From: Chelatococcus sp. YT9
GTDB taxonomy: Bacteria; Pseudomonadota; Alphaproteobacteria; Rhizobiales; Beijerinckiaceae
Length of the DNA stretch: 64,000 nucleotides
Assembly: GCF_018398315.1 (NCBI RefSeq)
Contig: NZ_JAHBRW010000002.1
Location: 1,162,637 to 1,226,636, forward strand
Direction of reading: 5' to 3'
In this document: positions 52,166 through 60,935 of the stretch, in pieces
Position numbering within the stretch: the stretch's first letter is position 1
Layout: every line of letters begins with the position of its first letter
Notes under the pieces: model-generated
Seen by the model: the letters and a program-made list of their open reading frames with translations, nothing else
Database searches by the model: none
Told to the model about the DNA's origin: nothing
Made by a program: the position numbers and the translations under genes

Positions 52166-53392
52166 ATGAAGCTGAACATGTTTGCATCGGCCGTTGGTCT
52201 CGCGGGTGTCCTCGCGCTGTCAATGGCAGGGGTCGCTAAGGCGCAGGTATCGGACAACGTCATCAAGATCGGCGTGCTCACGGACTTGAGTGGACCCTAC
52301 AGCGCCGCCACCGGGCCCGGCGCGGTGGCGGCAGCCGAACTCGCCATCGAAGACTTCGGCGGCAAAGTGAACGGCGTCCCGATCGAGCTGATTTCGGCCG
52401 ATCACCAGAACAAGCCAGACGTGGGTTTGACGATCGCGCGCGAATGGCTTGATCGCCAAAAGGTTGATGTTCTCGTTGACATCACCAATTCGGCAATCGC
52501 GCTCGCTCTTCAGGACCTCGTGCGCGACAAAGGCCGGGTTATGCTGCTGGTAGGTGCTTCTTCGTCGGTCCTCACCGGCGAGAAATGCTCGCCCAATAGC
52601 GTCCAATGGATGTCCGACACTTATTCGTCGTCCACGACGACCGCCAACGCTTTGCTGGACCAAGGCAAGAAGACGTGGTTCTTCGTACAGGCCGACTATA
52701 CGTTCGGTGACGCGCTTGTGGCCGATGCAACGAAGGTCATTCAGGCCCGGGGTGGCAAGGTCGTAGGTGCTGTTCGTCATCCGTTCAATTCAAGCGACTT
52801 CTCGTCTTATCTCCTGCAAGCCCAGTCATCAGGCGCCGAGGTCGTAGCCTTCGCCAATAGCGGTTCGGACTTTACGCAGTCTGCGAAGCAGGCCAAGGAA
52901 TTTGGCCTCGCCGATAGCGGCCAGACACTGGTCGGCCTCGCTGCTACTATGGCCGATATTGCCGCCCTCGGCCTCGACGCGGGGAAAGGGTTGCAAGTAA
53001 CTGAAGCCTTCTATTGGAACTACAATGACGAAACGCGGCGCCTTGCTGAACGCTTCGAGAAGAAGACTGGCAAGAAGCCCGCTCAGGGCCAAGCCGCGAC
53101 CTATTCCGCTGTTCGCAGCTACCTAAAAGCTATCGAGAAGGCCGGCACAGACAAGGGCGACAAGGTGCTGGAGACACTTCGCTCAATGGAAATCAAAGAT
53201 GATTTCACGCCAAGCGGCAAGCTGCGCGAAGATGGACGCATGGTGCACGACATGTACTTTCTGCGTGTGAAGGAGCCATCTCAGGCGAAGTCGAAGTATG
53301 ATATCTATGATATTACGTCTGTCGTTGAGGGCGAGCGCGCGGCACGTCCTCTCGCCGACGGAAAGTGCCCCTACATCATGAACAAAAAATAG
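52166..53392 (+). CDS. Liv-type ABC transporter substrate-binding protein (importer 2)
   Basis: 408 residues. The signal peptide is FASAVGLAGVLALSMAGVAK with cleavage near AKAQV. The mature start VIKIGVLTDLSGPYSAATGP is a type I binding protein of the branched-chain amino acid class. The gene lies 72 nt after the tandem hydrolase gene on the same strand and starts a second Liv operon in the order K-G-F-H-M. It presumably imports a related organic acid. Confidence 0.93.
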   Translation: MKLNMFASAVGLAGVLALSMAGVAKAQVSDNVIKIGVLTDLSGPYSAATGPGAVAAAELAIEDFGGKVNGVPIELISADHQNKPDVGLTIAREWLDRQKVDVLVDITNSAIALALQDLVRDKGRVMLLVGASSSVLTGEKCSPNSVQWMSDTYSSSTTTANALLDQGKKTWFFVQADYTFGDALVADATKVIQARGGKVVGAVRHPFNSSDFSSYLLQAQSSGAEVVAFANSGSDFTQSAKQAKEFGLADSGQTLVGLAATMADIAALGLDAGKGLQVTEAFYWNYNDETRRLAERFEKKTGKKPAQGQAATYSAVRSYLKAIEKAGTDKGDKVLETLRSMEIKDDFTPSGKLREDGRMVHDMYFLRVKEPSQAKSKYDIYDITSVVEGERAARPLADGKCPYIMNKK

Positions 53393-53405
53393 AACCGGCT
53401 TCTCT

Positions 53406-53431
53406 CCGCGGCTGGATCGTTCCAGCCGCGG
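53406..53431 (+). other. GC hairpin between binding-protein and ATPase genes (importer 2)
   Basis: CCGCGGCTGG-ATCGTT-CCAGCCGCGG, a perfect 10-bp stem, 13 nt after the binding-protein stop. No T-run follows. It is placed as in importer 1 and may stabilise the binding-protein message. Confidence 0.6.
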
Positions 53432-53496
53432 GCAAGAGCGGCGCCGCGTATGCGACCCGCCGCGGGCGGAGCTTGAGCTGTTCGTTGGAGGGGGCA

Positions 53497-54249
53497 TTGG
53501 AAGATATCGTTTTGTCCGCATCGGGGCTGCGGAAGGAATTCATGGGGTTCGTGGCCGTGGATGGCGTGGACCTCGCCGTTCGCAAGGGTTCGGTGCACGC
53601 GCTCATCGGCCCGAACGGTGCTGGCAAGACAACGTGCTTCAACTTACTCACGAAGTTCCTGGCGCCGAGCGGTGGCACGATCCACTACAAGGGCAGGGAC
53701 ATCACAAAGTCGAGCCCGGCGACGGTCGCCGAAATGGGCCTTGTGCGCTCGTTTCAGATCTCCGCGGTCTTCCCGCAGTTGACGGTGCTGGAGAACGTGC
53801 GCGTCGCCCTCCAGCGCCGGCGCGGCAGTTCGTTCGACTTCTGGCGTAGCGAGAAGGTGCTCAAATCTTATGAGGACGAGGCGCGGCGTCTTATCTCGCT
53901 CGTCGGTCTCGCGGGGTTTGAAGCGGCCGCCGCGGCCACGCTGTCATATGGGCGCAAACGGGCTCTTGAAATCGCCACGACCTTGGCGCTGGACCCTGAA
54001 GTGCTGCTGCTTGACGAACCAACCGCCGGGATGGCCGTCGAAGACATCGATCGGATCGTTCTCCTCCTGGAGCAGGTTGCCGAGAAACGCACTCTGCTGA
54101 TGGTGGAGCATAACCTGTCGGTCGTGTCGCGGCTCTGCAGCCGCGTATCGGTGCTATGCCGCGGCCAGGTCATCGCGGAGGGAGACTACCAAACCGTGGC
54201 AAGCGATGAACGCGTAAAGGAAGCATATCTAGGCTCCAATCATGCGTGA
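53497..54249 (+). CDS. Liv-type ABC transporter ATP-binding protein, LivG-like (importer 2)
   Basis: 250 residues. Walker A is GPNGAGKTT, the signature LSYGRKRALEIATTL, Walker B VLLLDEPTAGMA and switch His in MVEHNLSVV. TTG at 53497 with GGAGGGGG just before it gives the family's normal start (EDIVLSASGLRKEFMGFVAV); the longer frame from 53365 overlaps the binding-protein gene. It overlaps the LivF-like gene by 8 nt. Confidence 0.92.
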   Translation: MEDIVLSASGLRKEFMGFVAVDGVDLAVRKGSVHALIGPNGAGKTTCFNLLTKFLAPSGGTIHYKGRDITKSSPATVAEMGLVRSFQISAVFPQLTVLENVRVALQRRRGSSFDFWRSEKVLKSYEDEARRLISLVGLAGFEAAAAATLSYGRKRALEIATTLALDPEVLLLDEPTAGMAVEDIDRIVLLLEQVAEKRTLLMVEHNLSVVSRLCSRVSVLCRGQVIAEGDYQTVASDERVKEAYLGSNHA

Positions 54250-54979
54250 GGATGCTAGGGCGGATCGTGGCCAGGAAGATGTCACCCCACTGGAGGTACG
54301 TGACCTCCATGGCTGGTACGGGGAATCGCATGTGCTGCACGGCATGTCGCTGACGCTCCGCCAGGGAGAAGTTATCGCGCTCTTGGGGCGCAACGGCGCC
54401 GGCAAGACGACGACCCTCAGGGCAATCATGGGCGTGTTGGAGCGGCGCTCCGGCTCGGTGCTTGTGGATGGATGCGAGACGATCGGGTTGCCGACCCGAT
54501 TGATAGCGCGGCTTGGCGTCGCCTACTGTCCAGAGGAACGCGGCATCTATTCCAGTTTGAACGTCGGGGAGAACCTGCGGCTGCCGCCAGTCATCAAACC
54601 AGGGGGGCTTCCAGACGAAGCCATATTCGATCTCTTTCCGAATCTGCGCGCCCGCCTACGCAGCCAGGGAACCAAGCTATCGGGCGGCGAACAGCAGATG
54701 CTGGCGATTGCGCGCATTCTGCGCACCGGCTCGCGAACACTACTCCTCGACGAGCCGACCGAAGGCCTTGCTCCGATCATCATTGACCAGATTGCGGTGA
54801 CCGTGCGCAAGCTAAAGGACATGCAATTCAACGTCGTGCTCGTCGAACAGAATTTGCGCTTCGCAAGCGAGATCGCTGACAGGCATTTCGTCGTGGAGCA
54901 AGGGCGTGTCGTTGACCAGATCAGCGGCGGCGAATTTGCGTCCAGCCGTTCCAAACTCAACAAATATCTGGGCGTTTGA
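54242..54979 (+). CDS. Liv-type ABC transporter ATP-binding protein, LivF-like (importer 2)
   Basis: 245 residues. Walker A GRNGAGKTT, signature LSGGEQQMLAIARIL, Walker B TLLLDEPTEGLAP, switch region VLVEQNLRFA. It has a 15-residue N-terminal extension before the nucleotide-binding domain. It pairs with the LivG-like ATPase and is followed by the permease genes after 45 nt. Confidence 0.93.
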   Translation: MREDARADRGQEDVTPLEVRDLHGWYGESHVLHGMSLTLRQGEVIALLGRNGAGKTTTLRAIMGVLERRSGSVLVDGCETIGLPTRLIARLGVAYCPEERGIYSSLNVGENLRLPPVIKPGGLPDEAIFDLFPNLRARLRSQGTKLSGGEQQMLAIARILRTGSRTLLLDEPTEGLAPIIIDQIAVTVRKLKDMQFNVVLVEQNLRFASEIADRHFVVEQGRVVDQISGGEFASSRSKLNKYLGV

Positions 54980-55024
54980 TGCGCTGCGGTCTGCCGGCCC
55001 CGAGAGAAGGGGGACAATCGATAC

Positions 55025-55912
55025 ATGTTTGAAGCACTTGGTTTCTCCGCGCCGGCATTCTTTGGGCAATTGTTGCTCGGCATAATCAACGGTGCATTCT
55101 ACGCATTGCTGAGCCTCGGCCTTTCCATTATCTTCGGCCTCCTTAACATCGTGAATTTCACGCATGGGGCGCTCTACATGATGGGGGCTCTCCTTGCCTG
55201 GATGCTTCTGAACTACCTCGGCATTGGCTATTGGCCGGCGCTCATCATCGCGCCGATTGCCGTTGGTCTACTAGGCATCCTGCTCGAGCGTGTGTTCATT
55301 CGCCAACTTTACAAGCTCGACCATCTTTATGGTCTCCTCCTGACCTTCGGCCTTGCAATGATCATCGAGGGCGCCTTCCGCAACATCTATGGGGTTTCCG
55401 GCCAGACCTATGCGATGCCCGCCATCTTCCAAGGTGGCGTCAATCTCGGCTTCATGTACCTGCCGTTTTATCGCGGATGGGTTGTCCTCGTTTCGATCGC
55501 CGTCTGTTTGGCGACCTGGTTCGTGATCGAGCGCACAAGCCTCGGTTCCAACCTGAGGGCGGCAACAGAAAATCCAAAGCTGACGGAAGCATTCGGCATC
55601 AACGTTCCCCGCCTGCTTACACTCACCTACGGTTTCGGGGTCGCGTTGGCGGGCTTCGCCGGCGTCTTGGCCGCTCCGATTTATTCAGTAAGCCCGACCA
55701 TGGGCGCTAATCTTCTTATCGTCGTCTTCGCAGTCGTCGTGATCGGCGGCATGGGCTCAATCATGGGCTCGATCATCACGGGTTTCGGGCTTGGTATCAT
55801 CGAAGGCCTGACGAAGTTCTTCTACCCTGAGGCGGCCAACATCGCAGTATTTGTCATCATGGCCATCATGCTGATGATCAAGCCCGCTGGTCTGTTCGGG
55901 AGGGTCGGCTGA
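55025..55912 (+). CDS. Liv-type ABC transporter permease, LivH-like (importer 2)
   Basis: 295 residues, multi-span. It opens LLLGIINGAFYALLSLGLSI and has LLNIVNFTHGALYMMGALLA. The docking region is RAATENPKLTEAFGINVPRL and the end MAIMLMIKPAGLFGRVG is typical. It is followed after 1 nt by the LivM-like gene. Confidence 0.95.
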   Translation: MFEALGFSAPAFFGQLLLGIINGAFYALLSLGLSIIFGLLNIVNFTHGALYMMGALLAWMLLNYLGIGYWPALIIAPIAVGLLGILLERVFIRQLYKLDHLYGLLLTFGLAMIIEGAFRNIYGVSGQTYAMPAIFQGGVNLGFMYLPFYRGWVVLVSIAVCLATWFVIERTSLGSNLRAATENPKLTEAFGINVPRLLTLTYGFGVALAGFAGVLAAPIYSVSPTMGANLLIVVFAVVVIGGMGSIMGSIITGFGLGIIEGLTKFFYPEAANIAVFVIMAIMLMIKPAGLFGRVG

Positions 55913-55913
55913 G

Positions 55914-56888
55914 ATGGCAACCACCGTCATGCAAGCACAGGTCGAGACCGCAACCGGCCTCGGCATGTCGCGCCAGCACATGATCTATTTCAGCATCCTG
56001 CTCACGTTGCTGATCGTCGCGCCGTTTGTCCTTTATCCACTCTTCGTCATGAAGATGCTGTGCTTTGCGCTGTTGGCTTGCTCGCTCAATCTTCTGCTGG
56101 GATACGGCGGTCTGCTGTCCTTTGGTCACGCTGCCTATTTCGGCGCCGCGAGCTACATCACTGCCTGGAGCGCGCGCGATCTCGGCCTGACGCCCGAGCT
56201 TGCGCTCGCGTGCGGCATCGGCGTGAGCATGCTGCTCGCGTTGGTGTTCGGATCGCTCGCGATCAGACGGCAGGGCATCTATTTCGCCATGATCACGCTC
56301 GCTTTCGCGCAGCTCGTCTACTTCGCCTCGCTCCGCGCGCCTTTCACCGGGGGTGAAGACGGCATTCAGGGTGTGCCGCGCGGCAATCTTTTCTCATTGA
56401 TCCCGCTTGCAAGCGATCTAGGGATGTACTGCTTTGTGGCCATCGTGTTCTTTCTCACGCTCTTGCTGATGCATCGGATCATTCACTCGCCTTTTGGGCA
56501 GGTGATGAAGTCGATCCGCGAGAACGAACCCCGTGCCATCTCGCTTGGCTATCACGTGAACCGCTATAAGTTGAGGCTGTTCATCTTCTCGGCCGCCTTC
56601 GCTGGACTGGCGGGCGGTATGAAATCACTTGTTTTTAGCGTAGCGACCTTGAATGACGTCTATTGGGAGATGTCTGGCGAGGCGGTGCTGATGACCTTGC
56701 TCGGGGGGGCAGGGACCTTCTTTGGCCCGATCCTTGGTGCCGCGGTAATCGTCACCTTGCAGAACCAACTCGCTGCACTTGGTGCATGGATCATGATCAT
56801 CCAGGGTACGCTTTTCGTTCTCTGTGTGATGCTCTTGCGCGGTGGGCTGGTGGAACTGCTGGGCAGGATTGCCCGTCTTTTCCGGTAG
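55914..56888 (+). CDS. Liv-type ABC transporter permease, LivM-like (importer 2)
   Basis: 324 residues, multi-span. The first 25 residues are a cytoplasmic extension, then ILLTLLIVAPFVLYPLFVMK. Family segments are GYGGLLSFGHAAYFGAASYI, AIRRQGIYFAMITLAFAQLV and FGQVMKSIRENEPRAISLGY. It ends the second importer operon; no terminator hairpin is clear in the following 430 nt. Confidence 0.95.
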   Translation: MATTVMQAQVETATGLGMSRQHMIYFSILLTLLIVAPFVLYPLFVMKMLCFALLACSLNLLLGYGGLLSFGHAAYFGAASYITAWSARDLGLTPELALACGIGVSMLLALVFGSLAIRRQGIYFAMITLAFAQLVYFASLRAPFTGGEDGIQGVPRGNLFSLIPLASDLGMYCFVAIVFFLTLLLMHRIIHSPFGQVMKSIRENEPRAISLGYHVNRYKLRLFIFSAAFAGLAGGMKSLVFSVATLNDVYWEMSGEAVLMTLLGGAGTFFGPILGAAVIVTLQNQLAALGAWIMIIQGTLFVLCVMLLRGGLVELLGRIARLFR

Positions 56889-57321
56889 ACCTGACCTGTT
56901 TCTTCGATGCAAGGCCGCGTGATGCCGATGCCGCCGCAACCACGAGATTCCCGCGACGGCAGTTGCTCTCACACCCGCTGGAGCAGTCCGCGACCGTCAA
57001 CTGGCTCACAGGCACGCTGAGCCGCTTGTATAAGATGCGTTGTGGACTTTCCGGGCAGATTTACCAGGAAGTGCTATTCAAGAGCACTTTCGTGAACTCC
57101 GCAGGGAAGCCACTGGCCGGCGCGCTTGCCGACAGGATCGGACAGAAGTCGTCACGGGCCTTGGCTCTAACTTGTCCACCCACCCCTCCTTCCATGCGCT
57201 CAAGGTAAAAGAATATGCCCGCACTCGTCGCAGGGCGCGCTCTTGGTGTGGGCGTGTCTCATCGCCACAGCGATTCCAGCGTCTCGTCCGAAGGGCGACC
57301 ATCCGTTGCGATACGCCTTGG
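56889..57321. other. 433-nt region between convergent units, no supported gene
   Basis: This gap follows the LivM-like gene and precedes the end of the minus-strand FAH gene. Plus-strand open frames here and over the FAH gene lack ribosome sites and recognisable content. No strong hairpin with a T-run is apparent. Confidence 0.5.
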
Positions 57322-58512
57322 TCACTGGTGGCGGTTAAGCAGCCCACGTGCACCGAGCGTCGCCATGAGCGCGCGAAGGCCAAACGTCCATGGTTCACAG
57401 GCGTCGGTAGTCCGCATTCTGTTGATCAAGGCGCCAAGTTTCGGCGCGGCGATGGTCACGACATCATCGAGTTTGTGCGTGAAGCCTTTGCCAGGTGCGC
57501 CGCGATCATCCACCGGCGCGAACATCGTCCCGAGAAACAGCACCGCCCCGTCAGGGTACTGGTGATGAGGGCCGATCATCTGTGCGACGAGATCCTCGGG
57601 ATCGCGGCTGATCTTTGCGATGGACGATGAGCCCTCCATGCGGAAGCCGTCATCGCCTTCGACAACGAGGGTCACGACCGTGGTTCGGACATCGTCCAGG
57701 GTGAACCGATGGTCGAAGAGGCGCAGGAAGGGGCCAAGCACGCAGGCGGCATTGTTGTCCTTGGCCTTTCCCAGCAGCAGGGCGGAGCGGCCTTCGACAT
57801 CTCGCAGATTGACGTCGTTGCCAAGCATCGCCCCGACGATCCGGCCCTTTGAGGATACCGCGAGCGCGACCTCAGGCTCAGGGTTGTTCCAGCTCGACTG
57901 AGGGTGCAAGCCCGCATCCATGCCAACTCCGATCGCCGACATCGGCGGTCCTTTCGTGAAGATTTCCGCATCTGGCCCGATGCCAACCTCGAGGTATTGG
58001 CTCCATGCCCCCTCCGCCACCAGTACCTCCTTTAGGGCGAAGGCCTCGGCCGACCCGGGTTTCAGATCAGCCAGATCGTCTCCGACCAAGCGTTTAACCT
58101 CCGAGCGGATGGTGGCAGCGACTGCTGGGTTTCCCCGGGCCTTTTCCTCAATGACGCGTTCCAACATGGATACGGCAAACGTAACGCCTGCAGCCTTGAT
58201 CGCCTGCAGATCGATCGGTGCCAGCAACCAGGGCTTTGTTGTGTCGCGAGTATGCGGCGGCGTATTCCGCAAAACATCCGCAAGCGCAGCGATTCGCTCG
58301 CCGTCGATGCTGGCAAGGGCGTTCGCAGGCTCATCGCATTCACAAAGATGGCTAACGGTGAGCACCGAGGGCGTAACGTCGATCAGTTCGTCGCCGCGAA
58401 CGGTCGCGACGCACGGCCCCTTAAGATCCGGGTTCCACACCCGGCCAACGAGAGTGGCCTCCTGCCAATCCAGCGGCATGACCCGTGCGACATCAAGTGA
58501 AATAGAGGGCAT
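57322..58512 (-). CDS. Fumarylacetoacetate-hydrolase-family protein
   Basis: 396 residues. The C-terminal two-thirds form the FAH fold with metal-binding residues in WNNPEPEVALAVSSKGRIVG (Glu pair) and LGNDVNLRDVEGRSALLLGK (Asp), and CVLGPFLRLFDHRF following. The first 100 residues are an extra N-terminal domain seen in sugar-acid FAH enzymes. Family reactions include C-C hydrolysis of diketo acids and dehydration of 2-keto-3-deoxy sugar acids. It is probably linked with the downstream-strand dehydrogenase and lactonase-like genes. Confidence 0.87.
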   Translation of the reverse strand: MPSISLDVARVMPLDWQEATLVGRVWNPDLKGPCVATVRGDELIDVTPSVLTVSHLCECDEPANALASIDGERIAALADVLRNTPPHTRDTTKPWLLAPIDLQAIKAAGVTFAVSMLERVIEEKARGNPAVAATIRSEVKRLVGDDLADLKPGSAEAFALKEVLVAEGAWSQYLEVGIGPDAEIFTKGPPMSAIGVGMDAGLHPQSSWNNPEPEVALAVSSKGRIVGAMLGNDVNLRDVEGRSALLLGKAKDNNAACVLGPFLRLFDHRFTLDDVRTTVVTLVVEGDDGFRMEGSSSIAKISRDPEDLVAQMIGPHHQYPDGAVLFLGTMFAPVDDRGAPGKGFTHKLDDVVTIAAPKLGALINRMRTTDACEPWTFGLRALMATLGARGLLNRHQ

Positions 58513-58652
58513 GATAGCTCCCGAGTAATGCGCAAATCTGTGTGCTGCGCAGAGGGTATGAGGTCCCTAGATGCCGGGATTGGGCAATCGGCGGCTGCCA
58601 CCGGTGCGTAAAGGAGACCGGTATTTTTAAGGATATTTGTTCAATACCGGGG

Positions 58653-59630
58653 TCAGCATGTCGAGATCGGTGCTATAGTGCCTATAACCACGGCATTAGG
58701 AGCCACCCCGTTCCGAGCCCACATGACGATATTCTCTGTATACTTGCGACGGAGATCGATAACAGATGCTTCGGAGTACCAGGCCGCATGCGGGGTGACC
58801 ACCGTGCGCTGATGGTGAAGAACGGGATGGTCCATCGGTGGCGGTTCGTTTGGCATGACGTCGAGACCTAGCCCTCTGAGGCGTCCATCTTCAAGTGCCC
58901 GCAGCGCTGCGTCAAGATCGATCAGCCCGCCACGAGAGGTATTGACGAGGTAAGTCCCTCGTTCCGGAACCGCGGCCAAAAGCGCATCATTGATGAGATG
59001 CCGGCTACCTCGTGTCAGTGGTACATGAAGGCTTATGGCATGGGCGTGGGCGAACACTTCCTGTAATGAAGCCTTAGTAACGCCTGCCGGCCAGCGAGCG
59101 TCATCGATGAACGGGTCATAGGCGATCACATCCTTGAAGAATGGCCTTGCCCGTTCCATAGCAAAGCGTCCGAGCCGACCAAGTCCTACGATTCCAAGAG
59201 AAAGATCTGCGATACGGTTTATGGGGCCAGTCGCCTGAAAATCCCAAGTGCCGCCGCGAATATTTCGGTCATAGAACGGCACGTGTCGGAGAAGAGCGAA
59301 GAGAAGTGCGAGGGCGTGGGTTGGCACTTCGTCGAAGCCATAGTCCGGCACATTGGACACCCAGACGCCGTGGCGCTCGGCCGCGGGCAGATCGATCGAG
59401 TCCACGCCGATGCCATAGCGGCTAATTGCACGCAGCGATGGCAAGGCATCGAATACATCTGCCGTGACGGGAGCGTATTGGACAAGAAGAGCGTCGGCAT
59501 CGCGGCCTGCATCAATGACGTCAGCAGGTGTTCGGCAGGATGCGACCTCGACCTCGAAGCCGGCGTTGCGAAGCAGGTCGATCTCAATATCGGGATTGCG
59601 GATTTCCGTGTCAGTTATCAGAGCTTTCAT
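58653..59630 (-). CDS. C-terminal-binding-protein-like D-2-hydroxyacid dehydrogenase
   Basis: 325 residues. The NAD motif is GIVGLGRLGRFAMERARPF. The catalytic Arg is in NTSRGGLIDLDAAL, Glu in DVMPNEPPPMDHP, and His in TPHAAWYSEAS. WYSEAS after the His is common in CtBP-like bacterial enzymes that act on 2-keto or hydroxy acids. It follows the Dabb gene (start 59630 is 62 nt from 59693) and may be cotranscribed with it. Confidence 0.9.
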   Translation of the reverse strand: MKALITDTEIRNPDIEIDLLRNAGFEVEVASCRTPADVIDAGRDADALLVQYAPVTADVFDALPSLRAISRYGIGVDSIDLPAAERHGVWVSNVPDYGFDEVPTHALALLFALLRHVPFYDRNIRGGTWDFQATGPINRIADLSLGIVGLGRLGRFAMERARPFFKDVIAYDPFIDDARWPAGVTKASLQEVFAHAHAISLHVPLTRGSRHLINDALLAAVPERGTYLVNTSRGGLIDLDAALRALEDGRLRGLGLDVMPNEPPPMDHPVLHHQRTVVTPHAAWYSEASVIDLRRKYTENIVMWARNGVAPNAVVIGTIAPISTC

Positions 59631-59692
59631 GCGTTGCTGCCCTCCCGTTCGGCGTGACGATCTGGATACTGCAGGTCGTCACGCCTGAAGTC

Positions 59693-60019
59693 TTATTTTG
59701 GGTGAAACTGGACAACAACACGTTCTGCGAAGATGGGAGTGCAGAACTCCTCGAAGAAACGTTGATGTTCGGTGGATTCTGCATAGTCACGATAACCTTG
59801 CTGGTCATCGAACTCCAGCACGAGGCCAACGTCATAGTTACCTCGGAATCCATGACGCTTCACATGAGATTCGCCGCCCGATCCCTCATTGGCACCGATA
59901 TACCAGGATTTGATGACCGGAAGGCTCTCGGCGAGTTTTGGGAAATTTGCGAAGTAACGCTCCACGGCACCGGGATCCGCGTCCGGCTTGAACTTCAGAA
60001 TGGCCATATGACGAAACAT
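59693..60019 (-). CDS. Dabb-family (stress-responsive alpha/beta barrel) small protein
   Basis: 108 residues covering one Dabb domain: MFRHMAILKFKPDADPGAVE at the start, VKRHGFRGNYDVGLVLEFDD in the middle, and HQRFFEEFCTPIFAERVVVQ near the end. Dabb barrels act as small dimeric enzymes or stress proteins of unknown role. A GGGAG ribosome site precedes the ATG. The next gene upstream (SDR) ends 154 nt away. Confidence 0.87.
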   Translation of the reverse strand: MFRHMAILKFKPDADPGAVERYFANFPKLAESLPVIKSWYIGANEGSGGESHVKRHGFRGNYDVGLVLEFDDQQGYRDYAESTEHQRFFEEFCTPIFAERVVVQFHPK

Positions 60020-60173
60020 ACTTCACTCCCTTTCGATGATTGGTTAAAAAACGCGCTTCTGACCATAGGATTACGGACGTGAACCGCGTTTCTTAGTGAA
60101 ATGCCGAGTTTCGACTAGTAGATACCGCAGTAATTACGTTTGAAAATCTTCTGGGTAGATTTCTCTCGATGGC

Positions 60174-60935
60174 CTATGTGGCCAGCCAGCCACCATCAAC
60201 GCGGATTTCGGCCCCCGTTACGTAGTCGGAGGCGGCTGAGGCAAGGTAGATCGCCGCGCCTGCGAGATCCGCCGGATCACCAAGACGTTGCATGGGAATG
60301 CGCGACATGACCCAGTCATGCTTGGCGCTATCCGCAAACAGGTCTTCGGTGATGGCTGTGCGATAGTATCCGGGAATGATGGTATTCACACAGATACCCT
60401 CGACAGCCCATTCATTGGCCAAGACGCGCGCGAGGCCCGCGATACCGCTTTTGGCGGCGGCGTAGGCGGAGACGTTGCGGATGCCGATGTGAGAATTGAG
60501 CGATCCAACAAAGATAATCTTGCCACCTGCGCGGCGATCAACAAGATGACGGGCCGTCGCCTGCGCCAGCAAAAATGCGGCCTTCAGATGAATATCTGTG
60601 ATGCGGTCCCAGTCCTCCGCCGTAAGTTCCAGGGCTGGCTTGCGGATTTGGGACCCGGCGGCATGAAGGAGCACATCCAGCCTGCCGTTCTCTGCCACGA
60701 TCCTGTCCACAAGCAGCGTTGGGCCGGCGGGGTCAAGCAGATCAACGCTTACGGTGGAGGCCCGACCACCTGCTAATCGGATTGACTCGGCCGCCTCCTC
60801 CAGTTCGATTTGACCACGCCCGGCGAGCACCACCACGGCGCCGGCTTCGGCCAGGCCCTTCGCCATGGCCCGGCCAAGCCCACGTCCGCCGCCGGTTACG
60901 ACGGCGACACGCTCAGAGAGATCAAACAGTTTCAC
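60174..60935 (-). CDS. SDR-family NAD(P)-dependent dehydrogenase
   Basis: 253 residues, classical SDR. TGGGRGLGRA is the cofactor site, HAAG replaces NNAG (VLLHAAGSQIRKP), Ser is in FVGSLNSHIG and the active site is YAAAK. The end IRVDGGWLAT is standard. Its start overlaps the amidohydrolase stop by 4 nt (ATGA). It may oxidise a sugar or sugar acid such as 2-keto-3-deoxy acids; the substrate is not proven. Confidence 0.92.
   Translation of the reverse strand: MKLFDLSERVAVVTGGGRGLGRAMAKGLAEAGAVVVLAGRGQIELEEAAESIRLAGGRASTVSVDLLDPAGPTLLVDRIVAENGRLDVLLHAAGSQIRKPALELTAEDWDRITDIHLKAAFLLAQATARHLVDRRAGGKIIFVGSLNSHIGIRNVSAYAAAKSGIAGLARVLANEWAVEGICVNTIIPGYYRTAITEDLFADSAKHDWVMSRIPMQRLGDPADLAGAAIYLASAASDYVTGAEIRVDGGWLAT

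Noticed and set aside
57040-57630. 196-codon plus-strand frame after importer 2
   Set aside because: Arg-rich shadow that overlaps the end of the FAH gene on the other strand.
58750-58763. ATCGATAACA half-site resembling the LacI operator
   Set aside because: Only one half matches and it lies inside the coding part of the CtBP-like gene.
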